A stretch of 64,000 nt of DNA from Pseudomonas sp. B6002 (lineage in GTDB: Bacteria > Pseudomonadota > Gammaproteobacteria > Pseudomonadales > Pseudomonadaceae), in contig NZ_JACAOY010000012.1 of the NCBI RefSeq assembly GCF_013385985.1, positions 62,001-126,000 on the forward strand, given 5' to 3'. A program made the position numbers and the translations under genes. Shown here in pieces: positions 32,972-41,819 of the stretch (its first letter is position 1; the number at the start of each line of letters is the position of its first letter). The notes beneath the pieces are model-generated. The model saw nothing but the letters and a program-made list of their open reading frames with translations, was not told the DNA's origin and ran no database searches.

Positions 32972-34108
32972 TTACTTCTGTTTTTCCAGCTGGTGGTATT
33001 TGCCGTCTTTATCCCACTGGTAAACCACGTAGTCGGAGATTTTCAGGTCGCCCTTGCCGTCCCACTCTTTCTTGCCCATGACGGTCTGGACTGGGTGAGC
33101 CTTGAGCCACTTGGCCGCGTCTTCGCCCTTGTTGGACTTGGCGCCATTGAAGCCGGCGGCCAGGGCCTGGATCGAGGCGTAGGCGTACAGGGTGTAGCCT
33201 TCAGGTTCTACGCCGGCTTTGCGGAATTGCTCCACAACGGCCTTGCTGTCGGGCAGCAGGCGCGGGTCGGCGCCGAAAGTCATGTACACGCCGTCTACGT
33301 ATTGCGCGCCGCCAGCGGTGGCCACCAGTTCGTCGGTCACGACACCGTCATCGGACATGAACTTGACGTCTTTGAGGCCGGCTTCACGGATCTGGCGAAC
33401 CAGAGGACCGGCTTCAGGGTGCAGGCCGCCGAAGTACACGACGTCAGCACCGGTGGAGCGGATCTTGGTGACCAGGGCGCTGAAGTCTTTCTCGCCACGG
33501 GTCAGGCCTTCTTCCAGCACAGGTTTCACGCCGCGCTTGGTCAACTGGGCAGCGGTGGCGTCAGCCAGGCCTTTGCCGTAGGTGTCTTTGTCGTTGATGA
33601 CTGCGACTTTCTTGCCCTTGAGCACGTCGACGATGTAGTCGCCGGCCACGATGCCTTGCTGGTCGTCACGCCCGCACATACGGAACACGGCGCCCAGGCC
33701 ACGCTCGGTCACCTGTGGGTTGGTGGAGCCCGGGGTGATCATGATGATGCCCGCTTCGTCGTAGACCTCGGACGCCGGGATGGTGTTGGAGGAGCAGAAG
33801 TGCCCGACCACGCCGATCACTTTGTCCTGATCGGCCAGGCGGTTGGCCACGGCCACGGCCTGCTTGGGTTCGCAGGCGTCGTCACCGGCCACCAGCTTGA
33901 TCTGCTCGCCGTTGATACCGCCGGCCTTGTTGATCACATCGGCTGCCGCTTGGGCACCCTTCATGTACTGCTCACCGAAAGCTGCGTTGGCGCCCGTCAT
34001 CGGGCCCGCTACGCCAATCTTCACATCAGCTTGAACAAACGTAGAAACACCCAGTGCCGCTGTCACGGCGAGGGCCAGAAAACCTTTCTTGTAAAACGTC
34101 TGGGACAT
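32972..34108 (-). CDS. livK: Branched-chain amino-acid ABC transporter periplasmic binding protein (378 aa)
   Basis: A signal peptide (KKGFLALAVTAALGVSTFVQA) precedes DVKIGVAGPMTGANAAFGEQYMKGAQ, the opening of Leu/Ile/Val-binding proteins. The family segment VVGHFCSSNTIPASEVYDEAGIIMITPGSTNP supplies the ligand contacts, and FRMCGRDDQQG the second. The two cysteines (DDACEPK and HFCSS) could form the disulphide of this family. It delivers amino acids to LivHMGF. The ATG at 34108 with GGAG upstream is chosen over a longer open reading. This operon resembles PP_4867-4863 of P. putida from memory. A phased-repeat block lies 157 bp upstream. Confidence 0.95.
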   Translation of the reverse strand: MSQTFYKKGFLALAVTAALGVSTFVQADVKIGVAGPMTGANAAFGEQYMKGAQAAADVINKAGGINGEQIKLVAGDDACEPKQAVAVANRLADQDKVIGVVGHFCSSNTIPASEVYDEAGIIMITPGSTNPQVTERGLGAVFRMCGRDDQQGIVAGDYIVDVLKGKKVAVINDKDTYGKGLADATAAQLTKRGVKPVLEEGLTRGEKDFSALVTKIRSTGADVVYFGGLHPEAGPLVRQIREAGLKDVKFMSDDGVVTDELVATAGGAQYVDGVYMTFGADPRLLPDSKAVVEQFRKAGVEPEGYTLYAYASIQALAAGFNGAKSNKGEDAAKWLKAHPVQTVMGKKEWDGKGDLKISDYVVYQWDKDGKYHQLEKQK

Positions 34109-34264
34109 GAGTGGTGCTCCGAGGTTTTTGTTTATTGGCACTACGAGTTCACTGCAAACTTTCACGAGAAAGCCCAGAGCAAGGCGCGTGCCATTACGTT
34201 TTTATTAATCAAAAAGACACGGTGTCATTGTTATTACAGGCGTTTCGACTCCTTTTGCCAGGAC

Positions 34265-34339
34265 GTGCAACCGTCTAGCGCCAAGAGGTGCAACCAATGG
34301 ATCCAAAAAGTACAACCCTGGCAGGTCGCACCTGCAACC
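34265..34339. promoter_or_regulatory. Four helically phased direct repeats upstream of livK
   Basis: GTGCAACC (34265), GTGCAACC (34288), GTACAACC (34310) and CTGCAACC (34332) recur at 23, 22 and 22 bp, i.e. about two turns of DNA each. The rest of the 374-bp gap (34109-34482) holds looser relatives (CTGTAAC near 34366). They lie 157-231 bp upstream of livK on the non-transcribed side and look like a regulator's array. No gene is seen in the gap. Confidence 0.5.
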
Positions 34340-34482
34340 AAGCGTATAAACGACAGTTCCTGCACCTGTAACAATGTGCGTAACGGAACTGCACATTTAC
34401 AGTGCGCGATTGCTACGACTTGCACCAATACAGATTAGTAGCCTGCTAAGAAAATGCAGGCTTCTGGGCGGTATTTCGCTGA

Positions 34483-35766
34483 TCAGATCACGATCCGCAG
34501 GCATTGCCCGGCGTGATACAGCGAGAATCCCGCTTCATACAGGCAACTGCGCAGGCCCACCCCGGCCAGCGGCTGCATCGGTGCGAAGGGAATCGGCAAG
34601 GCCTGGGGATTCTGGTGACACAGGTAATCGGCAAACGCCTTGCCGACCACGCTGCCGGTGGTCACGCCACGCCCGTTATAGCCCGTTACTGCCACCAGGC
34701 CCGGCGCAGGCTCGAACAGCCGCATCAGGTGGTCCGGCGTGAAGGCAATGCAGCCGGTCCAAGTGCACTCCCACTGCACCGATTTGAGGTACGGAAAGTA
34801 ATGCTGCTGCACCCGATCGGCCCACGCCTTGAGAAACCACGCCGGTTTCTGATTGCCGTTACCCAGGCTGCCGAGCAATAGGCGCCCGTCGGCATCGCGG
34901 CGGATGCTGCTGAGCACCTGGCGTGTGTCCCACGAGCCCTGGCCACCGGGCAGGATCTGCTGGGCCGCGTCATCCGTGAGCGGGGCTGACGCCACCTGGT
35001 AGTAATAGCCGGGGAAGAAATTGCGCCGCAACTCGGTCCATTCGCCTTCGGTGTAGGCATTGGAGGCGATCACCACCTGCGCCGCCTGCACCGAACCCTG
35101 GGCGGTCTGCACCGACCAGTGCGCGCCTTGGCGCTCAAGCTGGGTGACCGGGGAATGGTCGAACAACTGCCCGCCCAGCCCGGCCGCCGCATTCGCCAGA
35201 CCGGTGGTGTAAGCCATCGGGTTAAGAGTGCCGGCACGCCGATCCAACAGGGCAGCGGCGATTTTTTTGGTGCCGGTGGCCTGCTCGCAGGCCTGGCCGG
35301 TGAGCAATTCCACCGGCGCGCCACGGCGCTTCCATTGTTCTTCACGGCTGCGCAGGTCCGCCTCGCCCCGGGCGTTGTGCGCCATGTGCAAGGTGCCTTC
35401 GCGGCGCAGCTGGCAATCAATGTTGTACTTATCGATGAGGCTGAACACCAGGGACGGTGCCGCGCCGAGCATGCGGTTGAGCTGGCTGCCGACCGCTTCG
35501 CCGAAACCGGCTTCGATCTCGTCTGGCGGGATCCACAGGCCGGCGTTGACCAGCCCGACGTTACGCCCAGAGCCGCCGTGGCCGGTGCGATGAGCCTCAA
35601 GCACGGCGACGCTTTTGCCTTGTTCAAGCAAGTGAATGGCCGCCGACAAGCCGGTGATGCCGGCGCCGATCACGCACACATCCACCTTGACTTCGCCCTT
35701 GAGCGCGGCGCGATCCGGCCGGCCAGGGGTGAGTTGTTCCCACAAGCATGTTTCGCGTAATGCCAT
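34483..35766 (-). CDS. amaA: L-pipecolate oxidase/dehydrogenase-like FAD oxidoreductase AmaA (427 aa)
   Basis: DAO-type flavoenzyme with the N-terminal FAD loop VDVCVIGAGITGLSAAIHLLEQG (GxGxxG), then HGGSGRNVGLVNAG near residues 60-75. C-terminal TGYNGRGVTTGSVVGKAFADYL completes the FAD site. Family knowledge: in P. putida, AmaA oxidises L-pipecolate to piperideine-6-carboxylate in the D-lysine branch. The assignment rests mostly on its neighbour amaB and divergent amaR, an arrangement known from Pseudomonas. The ATG at 35766 (MALRETCLWEQL) is the family start. A REPIN separates it from amaB. Confidence 0.85.
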   Translation of the reverse strand: MALRETCLWEQLTPGRPDRAALKGEVKVDVCVIGAGITGLSAAIHLLEQGKSVAVLEAHRTGHGGSGRNVGLVNAGLWIPPDEIEAGFGEAVGSQLNRMLGAAPSLVFSLIDKYNIDCQLRREGTLHMAHNARGEADLRSREEQWKRRGAPVELLTGQACEQATGTKKIAAALLDRRAGTLNPMAYTTGLANAAAGLGGQLFDHSPVTQLERQGAHWSVQTAQGSVQAAQVVIASNAYTEGEWTELRRNFFPGYYYQVASAPLTDDAAQQILPGGQGSWDTRQVLSSIRRDADGRLLLGSLGNGNQKPAWFLKAWADRVQQHYFPYLKSVQWECTWTGCIAFTPDHLMRLFEPAPGLVAVTGYNGRGVTTGSVVGKAFADYLCHQNPQALPIPFAPMQPLAGVGLRSCLYEAGFSLYHAGQCLRIVI

Positions 35767-35826
35767 TGCCAGACTCCGATGAGACCCAACAAACAACCAT
35801 TATTCTGAATTGCAAACCCAATCAAC

Positions 35827-35896
35827 TGTGGGAGCTGGCTTGCCTGCGATGGCGGCGACTGATACACCGCTATCGCAGGCAAGCCAGCTCCCACAT
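35827..35896. repeat. REPIN between amaB and amaA
   Basis: Inverted copies of TGTGGGAGCTGGCTTGCCTGCGAT lie between the two genes of a presumed operon. Confidence 0.85.
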
Positions 35897-35920
35897 TTTT
35901 AACCGCGTTTCGACAGTGGA

Positions 35921-37411
35921 TCAGTCGAAAGTGATGCCCTGTGCCAGCGGCAACTCCAGCGAGTAGTTCACGGTGTTGGTCTGGCGACGCATGTAGCCGC
36001 GCCATGCATCCGAACCCGATTCACGCCCGCCACCGGTTTCTTTCTCACCCCCAAACGCGCCGCCGATTTCCGCGCCGCTCGGGCCGATGTTGACGTTGGC
36101 GATGCCGCAGTCGCTGCCCACCGCCGACATGAACTGCTCGGCCTCGCGCACGTCGGTGGTGAAGATGCACGACGACAGGCCTTGGGGCACGGCGTTGTTC
36201 AAGCGCAGGGCTTCAGGGAAATCCTTGTAGCCGATCACATAGAGGATTGGCGCGAACGTCTCGGTGCACACCACGTCGCTTTGCTCGGGCATTTCCACGA
36301 TGGCCGGCGACACGTAGTAGGCGTTGGGGAATTTGTCTTCCAGTTGGCGCTTGCCGCCAAACACCTTGCCGCCTTCGCTCAAGGCCTGTTCCAGGGCGTC
36401 CTGCATGTTGTCGAAGCCGTGCTTGTCGATCAGCGGGCCGATCAGGTTGCCTTCCAGTGGGTGGCCGATGCGCACTTTGGAATAAGCGGCCTTGAGGCGG
36501 GTAACGATCTCTTCTTTCACCGACTCATGGGCGATCAGGCGACGCAGGGTGGTGCAGCGCTGGCCAGCCGTACCGACGGCGCTGAACAGGATGGCGCGCA
36601 CGGCCATGTCCAGGTCGGCGCTTGGGCCGAGGATCATGGCGTTGTTGCCGCCCAGCTCAAGGATGCTGCGAGCAAAGCGCGCGGCGACTTTGGGGGCCAC
36701 TTCGCGGCCCATGCGGGTGCTGCCGGTGGCGCTGATCAGCGCGACGCGCGGGTCATCCACCAGCGCGGCGCCAGCGTCGCGGCCGCCGATGATGACTTGG
36801 CTGAGGTACTGCGGGGCATCGTTGAAATTCTTCAGCACGCGCTCGAACAGCGCCTGGCAGGCCAGGGCGGTGAGCGGGGTCTTTTCCGAGGGTTTCCAGA
36901 TCACCGCGTTGCCGCAGACCAGGGCCAGGGTGGTGTTCCATGCCCACACTGCCACCGGGAAGTTGAACGCACTGATCACACCGACCACACCCAGCGGGTG
37001 CCAGGTTTCACGCATGTGGTGGCCCGGGCGTTCGGAGGCGATGGTCAAGCCGTACAGCTGACGCGACAGGCCGACGGCGAAGTCGCAGATGTCGATCATT
37101 TCCTGCACTTCACCCAGGCCTTCCTGGGTGATCTTGCCGGCTTCCCAAGACACCAACTCGCCCAGGTCGGCCTTGTACTCGCGCAACACGTCACCGAACT
37201 GACGCACCAGTTCGCCGCGACGCGGTGCTGGCACTTTGCGCCAGGCCTCGAATGCATGCTCGGCGCGACTGACCTGCTGCTCCACCTCGGCGGCACCTTC
37301 CCAGTGCACGCTGCCGATGCGGCTGCCATCAATCGGCGAATGCACGGGCTGTTTACCCGCCTGGTACAGCGCCGGGTTCACCCCGAGACGATCAAGCAAT
37401 GCGGCAACCAT
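35921..37411 (-). CDS. amaB: Piperideine-6-carboxylate / 2-aminoadipate semialdehyde dehydrogenase AmaB (496 aa)
   Basis: ALDH7-type dehydrogenase: NAD loop SATGSTRMGREVAP, the general base Glu in ARSILELGGNNAMI, and the nucleophile Cys in AGQRCTTLRRLIAHESV. WNTTLALVCGNAVIWKPSEKTPLTAL and GGAFGGEKETGGGRESGSDAWRGYMRR near the end are characteristic of the ALDH7 (antiquitin) class. It turns piperideine-6-carboxylate (open form of 2-aminoadipate semialdehyde) into 2-aminoadipate. It precedes amaA; both are divergent from amaR. Confidence 0.93.
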   Translation of the reverse strand: MVAALLDRLGVNPALYQAGKQPVHSPIDGSRIGSVHWEGAAEVEQQVSRAEHAFEAWRKVPAPRRGELVRQFGDVLREYKADLGELVSWEAGKITQEGLGEVQEMIDICDFAVGLSRQLYGLTIASERPGHHMRETWHPLGVVGVISAFNFPVAVWAWNTTLALVCGNAVIWKPSEKTPLTALACQALFERVLKNFNDAPQYLSQVIIGGRDAGAALVDDPRVALISATGSTRMGREVAPKVAARFARSILELGGNNAMILGPSADLDMAVRAILFSAVGTAGQRCTTLRRLIAHESVKEEIVTRLKAAYSKVRIGHPLEGNLIGPLIDKHGFDNMQDALEQALSEGGKVFGGKRQLEDKFPNAYYVSPAIVEMPEQSDVVCTETFAPILYVIGYKDFPEALRLNNAVPQGLSSCIFTTDVREAEQFMSAVGSDCGIANVNIGPSGAEIGGAFGGEKETGGGRESGSDAWRGYMRRQTNTVNYSLELPLAQGITFD

Positions 37412-37564
37412 GGGTCACTCCTTCAATCTCAAACAGAAAATTCGCGCCGCGGCACACACGGCGATCCAGACCTTATTTGTAGCTGGCCCAAGACTTGCCA
37501 ACAAACGACGATTAGGCGAGATATCATTCCGTTTATTCATGCAAAGCATAAAAAGAGGCACGCC

Positions 37565-38455
37565 GTGCTGAACAAAAGACATTTGCCCTCGATCACCGCC
37601 CTGCAGTGCTTCGAAGCCGCCACCCGCCACTTGAGCTTCACCCGCGCCGCCGAGGAGCTGAACCTCACTCAGAGCGCGGTGAGCAAGCAAGTGGCGCAGC
37701 TTGAAGAACTCTTGCAGCACCTGCTGTTCCGCCGCGTGCGCCGGCGCCTGCAGATGACCCCGGCGGGTGACCTGTACCTGGTGGAAGTGCGTAAGATTCT
37801 GACGCAGGTGGAGATGTCCACTCACTACCTGCGCTCTTATGGTGGTGAGACCGAAGTGCTGCGGGTGTCCACGCCCTACACCTTCGGCGCACGCTGGCTG
37901 GTGCCGCGCCTCAAGGGCTGGCGGCTGCGCCACCCGCAGATCCACCTGGACCTGTGCAACGAGCAGGAGCCCGATGAGCTGCTGCAAGGCAAGGCCGACA
38001 TGGCCTTCTACTTTGGCCAGGGTTCACGGCCCGGCACCGAGAGCCTGAAGCTGTTCAGCGAAGAGCTGGTGCCGGTGTGCGCACCAGAAAGCCTGCCGAC
38101 GCGGCCTTTTACTGACCCCACGCAATTGAGTGATCTGGTGCTGCTGCAAAATGCCTCGCGGCCACAGGGCTGGCACGACTGGTTCGCCAGCCAGGGCTAC
38201 CAGACCGAGCACAGCTACCACGGGCCGCGTTTCGACACCTTTTATATGTGCATTCGGGCGGCGCAGGTGGGTTGTGGCGTGGCGTTGTTACCGCGGTTTC
38301 TGGTGGAGGAGGAACTGGCGGACGGCAAGTTGGTGATTCCCTGGCAGCATGCAATGCCGAGCCAGGATGCGTATTACCTGGCGTACCCGGAGCATTCGGC
38401 GGAGGTGCCGAAGGTGCGCGAATTTGTGAAGTGGATGATGGAGCAGGTGATTTAG
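37565..38455 (+). CDS. amaR: LysR-family regulator of lysine/pipecolate catabolism, AmaR-like (296 aa)
   Basis: The winged helix-turn-helix reads LPSITALQCFEAATRHLSFTRAAEELNLTQSAVSKQVAQLEE. The effector domain follows from about residue 92. The order (divergent from amaB-amaA) matches the amaR-amaAB arrangement described in P. aeruginosa, so it likely activates amaBA in response to a pathway intermediate. The start is a GTG at 37565 with AGAGG seven bases upstream; the long open reading further upstream runs antisense through amaB and is rejected. ATGC-AAA-GCAT at 37539-37549, just upstream, could be an operator for autoregulation. Confidence 0.88.
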   Translation: MLNKRHLPSITALQCFEAATRHLSFTRAAEELNLTQSAVSKQVAQLEELLQHLLFRRVRRRLQMTPAGDLYLVEVRKILTQVEMSTHYLRSYGGETEVLRVSTPYTFGARWLVPRLKGWRLRHPQIHLDLCNEQEPDELLQGKADMAFYFGQGSRPGTESLKLFSEELVPVCAPESLPTRPFTDPTQLSDLVLLQNASRPQGWHDWFASQGYQTEHSYHGPRFDTFYMCIRAAQVGCGVALLPRFLVEEELADGKLVIPWQHAMPSQDAYYLAYPEHSAEVPKVREFVKWMMEQVI

Positions 38456-38470
38456 TGCCTGGAATATCGC

Positions 38471-38538
38471 CATCGCAGGCAACCCAGCTCCCACATTTGG
38501 AATGCATTTCCCCTGTGGGAGCTGGCTTGCCTGCGATG
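38471..38538. repeat. REPIN, GTGGGAGCTGGCTTGCCTGCGAT type
   Basis: An inverted pair between amaR and pncB; the left copy has AACCCAG in place of AAGCCAG, so the stem has one mismatch. Confidence 0.85.
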
Positions 38539-38661
38539 AGGCCAGTGGCTGCCCTGAAAAAATCACTGGCAAAACCCCACAGGTCTATGCGCCACTAGCG
38601 CCATTCCTTAATTGTGCGTAAAGGCCGGCGCCCATCGCCGACCCGTCTGGAGATTCCCGTT

Positions 38662-39876
38662 ATGAGCGAGAGTGTGTTTGCCGATCGCATCGTGCAGAAC
38701 CTGCTCGACACCGACTTCTACAAGCTGACCATGATGCAGGCGGTGCTGCACAACTACCCGAACGTGGAAGTTGAATGGGAGTTTCGTTGCCGTAACAGTG
38801 AAGACCTGCGCCCGTACCTGGCGGAGATCCGCTACCAGATCGAGCGCCTCGCCGAGTTGAGCCTGAGCCCCGACCAGTTGGGTTTCCTGGAACGCATCAG
38901 CTTCATGAAGCCGGATTTTTTGCGTTTTCTCGGGCTGTTCCGCTTCAACCTGCGTTACGTGCAGACCGGCATCGAGAACGGCGAATTATTCATTCGCCTG
39001 CGCGGGCCATGGCTGCATGTGATCCTGTTTGAAGTGCCGATGCTGGCCATCGTCAGCGAAGTGCGTAACCGCTACCGCTACCAGACCGTGATCCTTGAAC
39101 AGGCCCGCGAGCAGCTGTATCGCAAGTTCGATTGGCTTACCGCCAATGCCAGCAGCGAAGAGCTGTCCGAGCTGCAAGTGGCCGACTTCGGCACCCGCCG
39201 CCGCTTCTCGTACCGCGTGCAAGAAGAAGTGGTCAATGTGCTCAAGCATGACTTCCCCGGGCGTTTCGTCGGCACCAGCAACGTGCACCTGGCCCGCGAG
39301 CTCAACATGAAACCCCTGGGCACCATGGCCCACGAGTGGATCATGGCCCACCAGCAACTCGGCCCGCGACTGATCGACAGCCAGATCGCCGCCCTTGATT
39401 GCTGGGTGCGTGAATACCGTGGCCTGCTGGGTATCGCGCTGACCGATTGCATCACCACCGACGCCTTCCTGGGCGATTTCGATCTGTACTTCGCCAAGCT
39501 GTTCGACGGCCTGCGCCACGACTCCGGCGACCCGGTGCAATGGGCCGAAAAAGCCATCGCCCATTACCACAAGCTCGGCATCGAGCCGATGAGCAAGACC
39601 CTTGTGTTCTCCGACAGCCTGTCGCTGCCCAAGGCTCTGGAAATATTCCGGGCGCTGCGCGGTCGCATCAATGTGAGCTTCGGCATCGGCACCAACCTGA
39701 CCTGCGACATCCCGGGTGTGGAGCCGATGAGCATCGTGCTTAAAATGACCGCCTGCAATGGCCAGCCCGTCGCGAAGATCTCCGATGAGGCGGGCAAGAC
39801 CCACTGCACCGATCCGAATTTTGTCGCCTATTTGCGGCACGTTTTCAAAGTACCTGCCCTTTCCAGCAAGGAGTGA
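38662..39876 (+). CDS. pncB: Nicotinate phosphoribosyltransferase PncB (404 aa)
   Basis: The family opening [32 protein letters not shown] is present, with [14 protein letters not shown] as the phosphate-binding motif near residues 175-190. [29 protein letters not shown] holds the active-site His, and [12 protein letters not shown] lies near the C-terminus. PncB makes nicotinate mononucleotide from nicotinate, ATP and PRPP in NAD salvage. The ATG at 38662 ([16 protein letters not shown]) follows GGAG. It is 3 bp from nadE, the last step of the same pathway, forming a compact operon. Confidence 0.96.
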   Translation: MSESVFADRIVQNLLDTDFYKLTMMQAVLHNYPNVEVEWEFRCRNSEDLRPYLAEIRYQIERLAELSLSPDQLGFLERISFMKPDFLRFLGLFRFNLRYVQTGIENGELFIRLRGPWLHVILFEVPMLAIVSEVRNRYRYQTVILEQAREQLYRKFDWLTANASSEELSELQVADFGTRRRFSYRVQEEVVNVLKHDFPGRFVGTSNVHLARELNMKPLGTMAHEWIMAHQQLGPRLIDSQIAALDCWVREYRGLLGIALTDCITTDAFLGDFDLYFAKLFDGLRHDSGDPVQWAEKAIAHYHKLGIEPMSKTLVFSDSLSLPKALEIFRALRGRINVSFGIGTNLTCDIPGVEPMSIVLKMTACNGQPVAKISDEAGKTHCTDPNFVAYLRHVFKVPALSSKE

Positions 39877-39879
39877 ATC

Positions 39880-40707
39880 ATGCAAGCCGTACAGCGTGAG
39901 ATTGCGCAGCAGCTCAAGGTTCAAGCACCGTTCAACGACCAGGCCGCCCTTGAGGCTGAGGTTTCCCGCCGCATCACCTTCATCCAGGATTGCCTGCGCA
40001 ATTCCGGGCTCAAGACCCTGGTGCTGGGCATCAGCGGCGGCGTGGATTCCCTGACCGCGGGCCTGTTGGCCCAGCGCGCGATGAAAGAACTGCGCGAAAG
40101 CACCGGCGATGCGGCCTACCGCTTTATCGCGGTGCGCCTGCCTTACGAAACCCAGTTCGATGAAATCGATGCCACGGCTTCAGTGGACTTTATCGAGCCC
40201 GACGAACGCCACACCGTGAACATCGGCCCGGCGGTGAAAGCCCTGGCCAATGAAGTGGCGGCGTTTGAAGGCAAGGCGGCGGTGTCCCGTGATTTCGTGC
40301 TGGGCAACACCAAGGCGCGCATGCGCATGGTGGCGCAGTACACCATCGCAGGTGCAGCGGGTGGGTTGGTGATTGGTACCGACCATGCGGCGGAAGCGGT
40401 GATGGGCTTTTTCACCAAGTTCGGTGATGGCGCGTGCGACCTGGCGCCGTTGAGCGGGTTGGTGAAGAACCAGGTGCGAGCGATTGCACGGCATTTTGGC
40501 GCGCCGGAATCACTGGTCGAGAAAGTGCCGACGGCGGATTTGGAAGACCTGTCGCCGGGCAAGCCGGACGAAGCGTCACATGGCGTGACCTACGCCGAGA
40601 TCGACGCGTTCCTGCACGGTGAGCCAGTGCGTGAGGAAGCGTTCAAGATTATCTGCGATACCTACCGCAAGACGGAGCACAAGCGGGTCATGCCGTTTGC
40701 ACCGTGA
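39880..40707 (+). CDS. nadE: Ammonia-dependent NAD synthetase NadE (275 aa)
   Basis: Adenine-nucleotide alpha-hydrolase fold: the PP-loop [16 protein letters not shown] near residue 51, [11 protein letters not shown], and [28 protein letters not shown], ending with a C-terminal ...EHKRVMPF. No N-terminal glutaminase domain, so ammonia is the nitrogen donor. It converts deamido-NAD to NAD in the cytosol. It is preceded by GGAGTGA and directly coupled to pncB. Confidence 0.97.
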   Translation: MQAVQREIAQQLKVQAPFNDQAALEAEVSRRITFIQDCLRNSGLKTLVLGISGGVDSLTAGLLAQRAMKELRESTGDAAYRFIAVRLPYETQFDEIDATASVDFIEPDERHTVNIGPAVKALANEVAAFEGKAAVSRDFVLGNTKARMRMVAQYTIAGAAGGLVIGTDHAAEAVMGFFTKFGDGACDLAPLSGLVKNQVRAIARHFGAPESLVEKVPTADLEDLSPGKPDEASHGVTYAEIDAFLHGEPVREEAFKIICDTYRKTEHKRVMPFAP

Positions 40708-40717
40708 GGTAGACCGC

Positions 40718-40800
40718 TATCGCAGGCAAGCCAGCTCCCACAGTTGACCGCATTCTTATGTTGGAATGCGGTTGAATGTGGGAGCTGGCTTGCCTGCGAT
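40718..40800. repeat. REPIN, GTGGGAGCTGGCTTGCCTGCGAT type
   Basis: An inverted pair separated by about 35 bp, between the convergent nadE and azurin genes. The spacer itself contains an ACCGCATTC / GAATGCGGT inverted repeat. Confidence 0.85.
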
Positions 40801-40816
40801 GAACGATGACGCGGTC

Positions 40817-41263
40817 TTACTTAACCACCACCGTGCCTTTCATCATGGAGATGTGGCCCGGGAACGAGCAGAAGAACGCGTAGTCAGTGCCCGCCTTCAG
40901 CTTGGACACATCAAAGCTCACCGAATCTTTCTCGCCAGCACCGATGATCTTGGTGTGGGCGATGATGCGTGCGTCGCCTTCTTTCAGGTAGTTCTTGTCG
41001 ATGCCTGCGGCCATGCCGTCGGTGGCTACCGGCTGCATGTCGGCGGCGGAGGTCAGTACCCAGTTATGGCCCATGACGTTTTTCGGCAAGCTGCCCGAGT
41101 GCTCCAGGTTCACGGTGAAGGTCTTGCAGCTCTTGTCGATGGTGATTTCTTTGGTGTTGAAGGACATCTGGTCGGTGGAGTCGACGGTGACCGCGCACTC
41201 TGCAGCAAGCAACTGGCCGCTCGCCAGAGTCAGCAGGGAAACAGCAACGAGTTTGGCAAACAT
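40817..41263 (-). CDS. azu: Azurin, periplasmic blue copper protein (148 aa)
   Basis: A signal peptide ([18 protein letters not shown]) is followed by [20 protein letters not shown], the azurin N-terminus with the disulphide Cys. Copper ligands are all visible: His in VMGHNWVL, then Cys, His and Met in [12 protein letters not shown] (His46, Cys112, His117, Met121 in mature numbering by homology). Azurin carries electrons to nitrite reductase or other periplasmic acceptors and is linked to redox stress. The ATG at 41263 starts the signal peptide directly. An ANR-like box about 77 bp upstream suggests induction at low oxygen. Confidence 0.97.
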   Translation of the reverse strand: MFAKLVAVSLLTLASGQLLAAECAVTVDSTDQMSFNTKEITIDKSCKTFTVNLEHSGSLPKNVMGHNWVLTSAADMQPVATDGMAAGIDKNYLKEGDARIIAHTKIIGAGEKDSVSFDVSKLKAGTDYAFFCSFPGHISMMKGTVVVK

Positions 41264-41333
41264 GTGAATCTCCAAGGCAGGGTTTAAAAAACGCGTATTG
41301 CGACAAGGGTGCCTGAAGCAGGCGGGAATTCTT

Positions 41334-41347
41334 ATGATCTGCATCAA
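41334..41347. promoter_or_regulatory. ANR/FNR-like box upstream of azurin
   Basis: ATGAT-CTGC-ATCAA differs from the consensus TTGAT-N4-ATCAA at one position. Its centre is 77 bp upstream of the azurin ATG; if it sits at the usual -41.5 this puts the transcript start about 36 bp before the gene. Azurin genes are known ANR targets in P. aeruginosa, but this site is only inferred from sequence. Confidence 0.55.
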
Positions 41348-41351
41348 CAGA

Positions 41352-41361
41352 TTGTATACAA
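41352..41361. promoter_or_regulatory. Perfect palindrome TTGTATACAA next to the ANR-like box
   Basis: This 10-bp palindrome resembles operators of FadR-subfamily GntR repressors. It lies 4 bp beyond the ANR-like box in the azurin promoter region. A 10-bp palindrome can occur by chance. Confidence 0.3.
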
Positions 41362-41451
41362 CTTTAGGCTATCAGACTGATCAACACAATCTACCAGCCA
41401 AAGTGCAACGACCTGCCTATGATCGGGCCATCACCCACTGGAGCCCGAGCC

Positions 41452-41508
41452 ATGCACCTCAACCAACTGTTCAACGGCCTGCTGGCCGCCTACGCCTGCG
41501 GTAAGTGA
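41452..41508 (+). CDS. Possible 18-aa short ORF
   Basis: The frame reads MHLNQLFNGLLAAYACGK and stop, with GGAG about 9 bases upstream. It could be a leader peptide, or a remnant of a longer gene cut short. There are no known relatives I can name; sequence alone gives little support. The surrounding 41264-41595 gap otherwise holds only the azurin promoter elements. Confidence 0.2.
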   Translation: MHLNQLFNGLLAAYACGK

Positions 41509-41595
41509 AGGCCAAGCGCGCTGCTAAGCTGCTACCATGGCAGCCCAAGGCAGCTGCGCGCCGCCACCCTCACCTTCGACCCTAGAGGATCGCCC

Positions 41596-41778
41596 ATGGC
41601 CAAACCTAATTACTCCTTCGCCAAACGTCAGAGAGACTTGGCCAAGGAGCAGAAGAAAGAGGAAAAACTGCAACGCAAGAAAGCCGCTGCAGAAGAAGAG
41701 GCCAATGGTCTGACCGCCGACGTCGATAGCGAAGAAACGAACGACGAGACCGAAACACCAAAAGATCCTGCCGAATAA
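41596..41778 (+). CDS. Small charged conserved hypothetical protein (60 aa)
   Basis: The N-terminal half is basic and helical (PNYSFAKRQRDLAKEQKKEEKLQRKKAA in outline), the C-terminal half acidic (ADVDSEETNDETETPKDPAE-like). The sequence is low in complexity after residue 13. Proteins with this opening (MAKPNYSFAKRQRDLAKEQKKE in outline) occur in many Proteobacteria without known function. A GAGGATCGCCC ribosome site precedes the ATG. It stands alone and is followed by a special REP element. Confidence 0.75.
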   Translation: MAKPNYSFAKRQRDLAKEQKKEEKLQRKKAAAEEEANGLTADVDSEETNDETETPKDPAE

Positions 41779-41819
41779 CCGATTGCTGCAGGCTCGGCAA
41801 AACCGATCACAACAGACCT

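Noticed and set aside
32993-34438. 481-aa plus-strand frame
   Set aside because: Antisense to livK.
36182-37564. Long in-frame extension of amaR antisense through amaB
   Set aside because: amaB is a clear ALDH7 gene on the other strand; the LysR domain starts at the GTG at 37565 with its own ribosome site.
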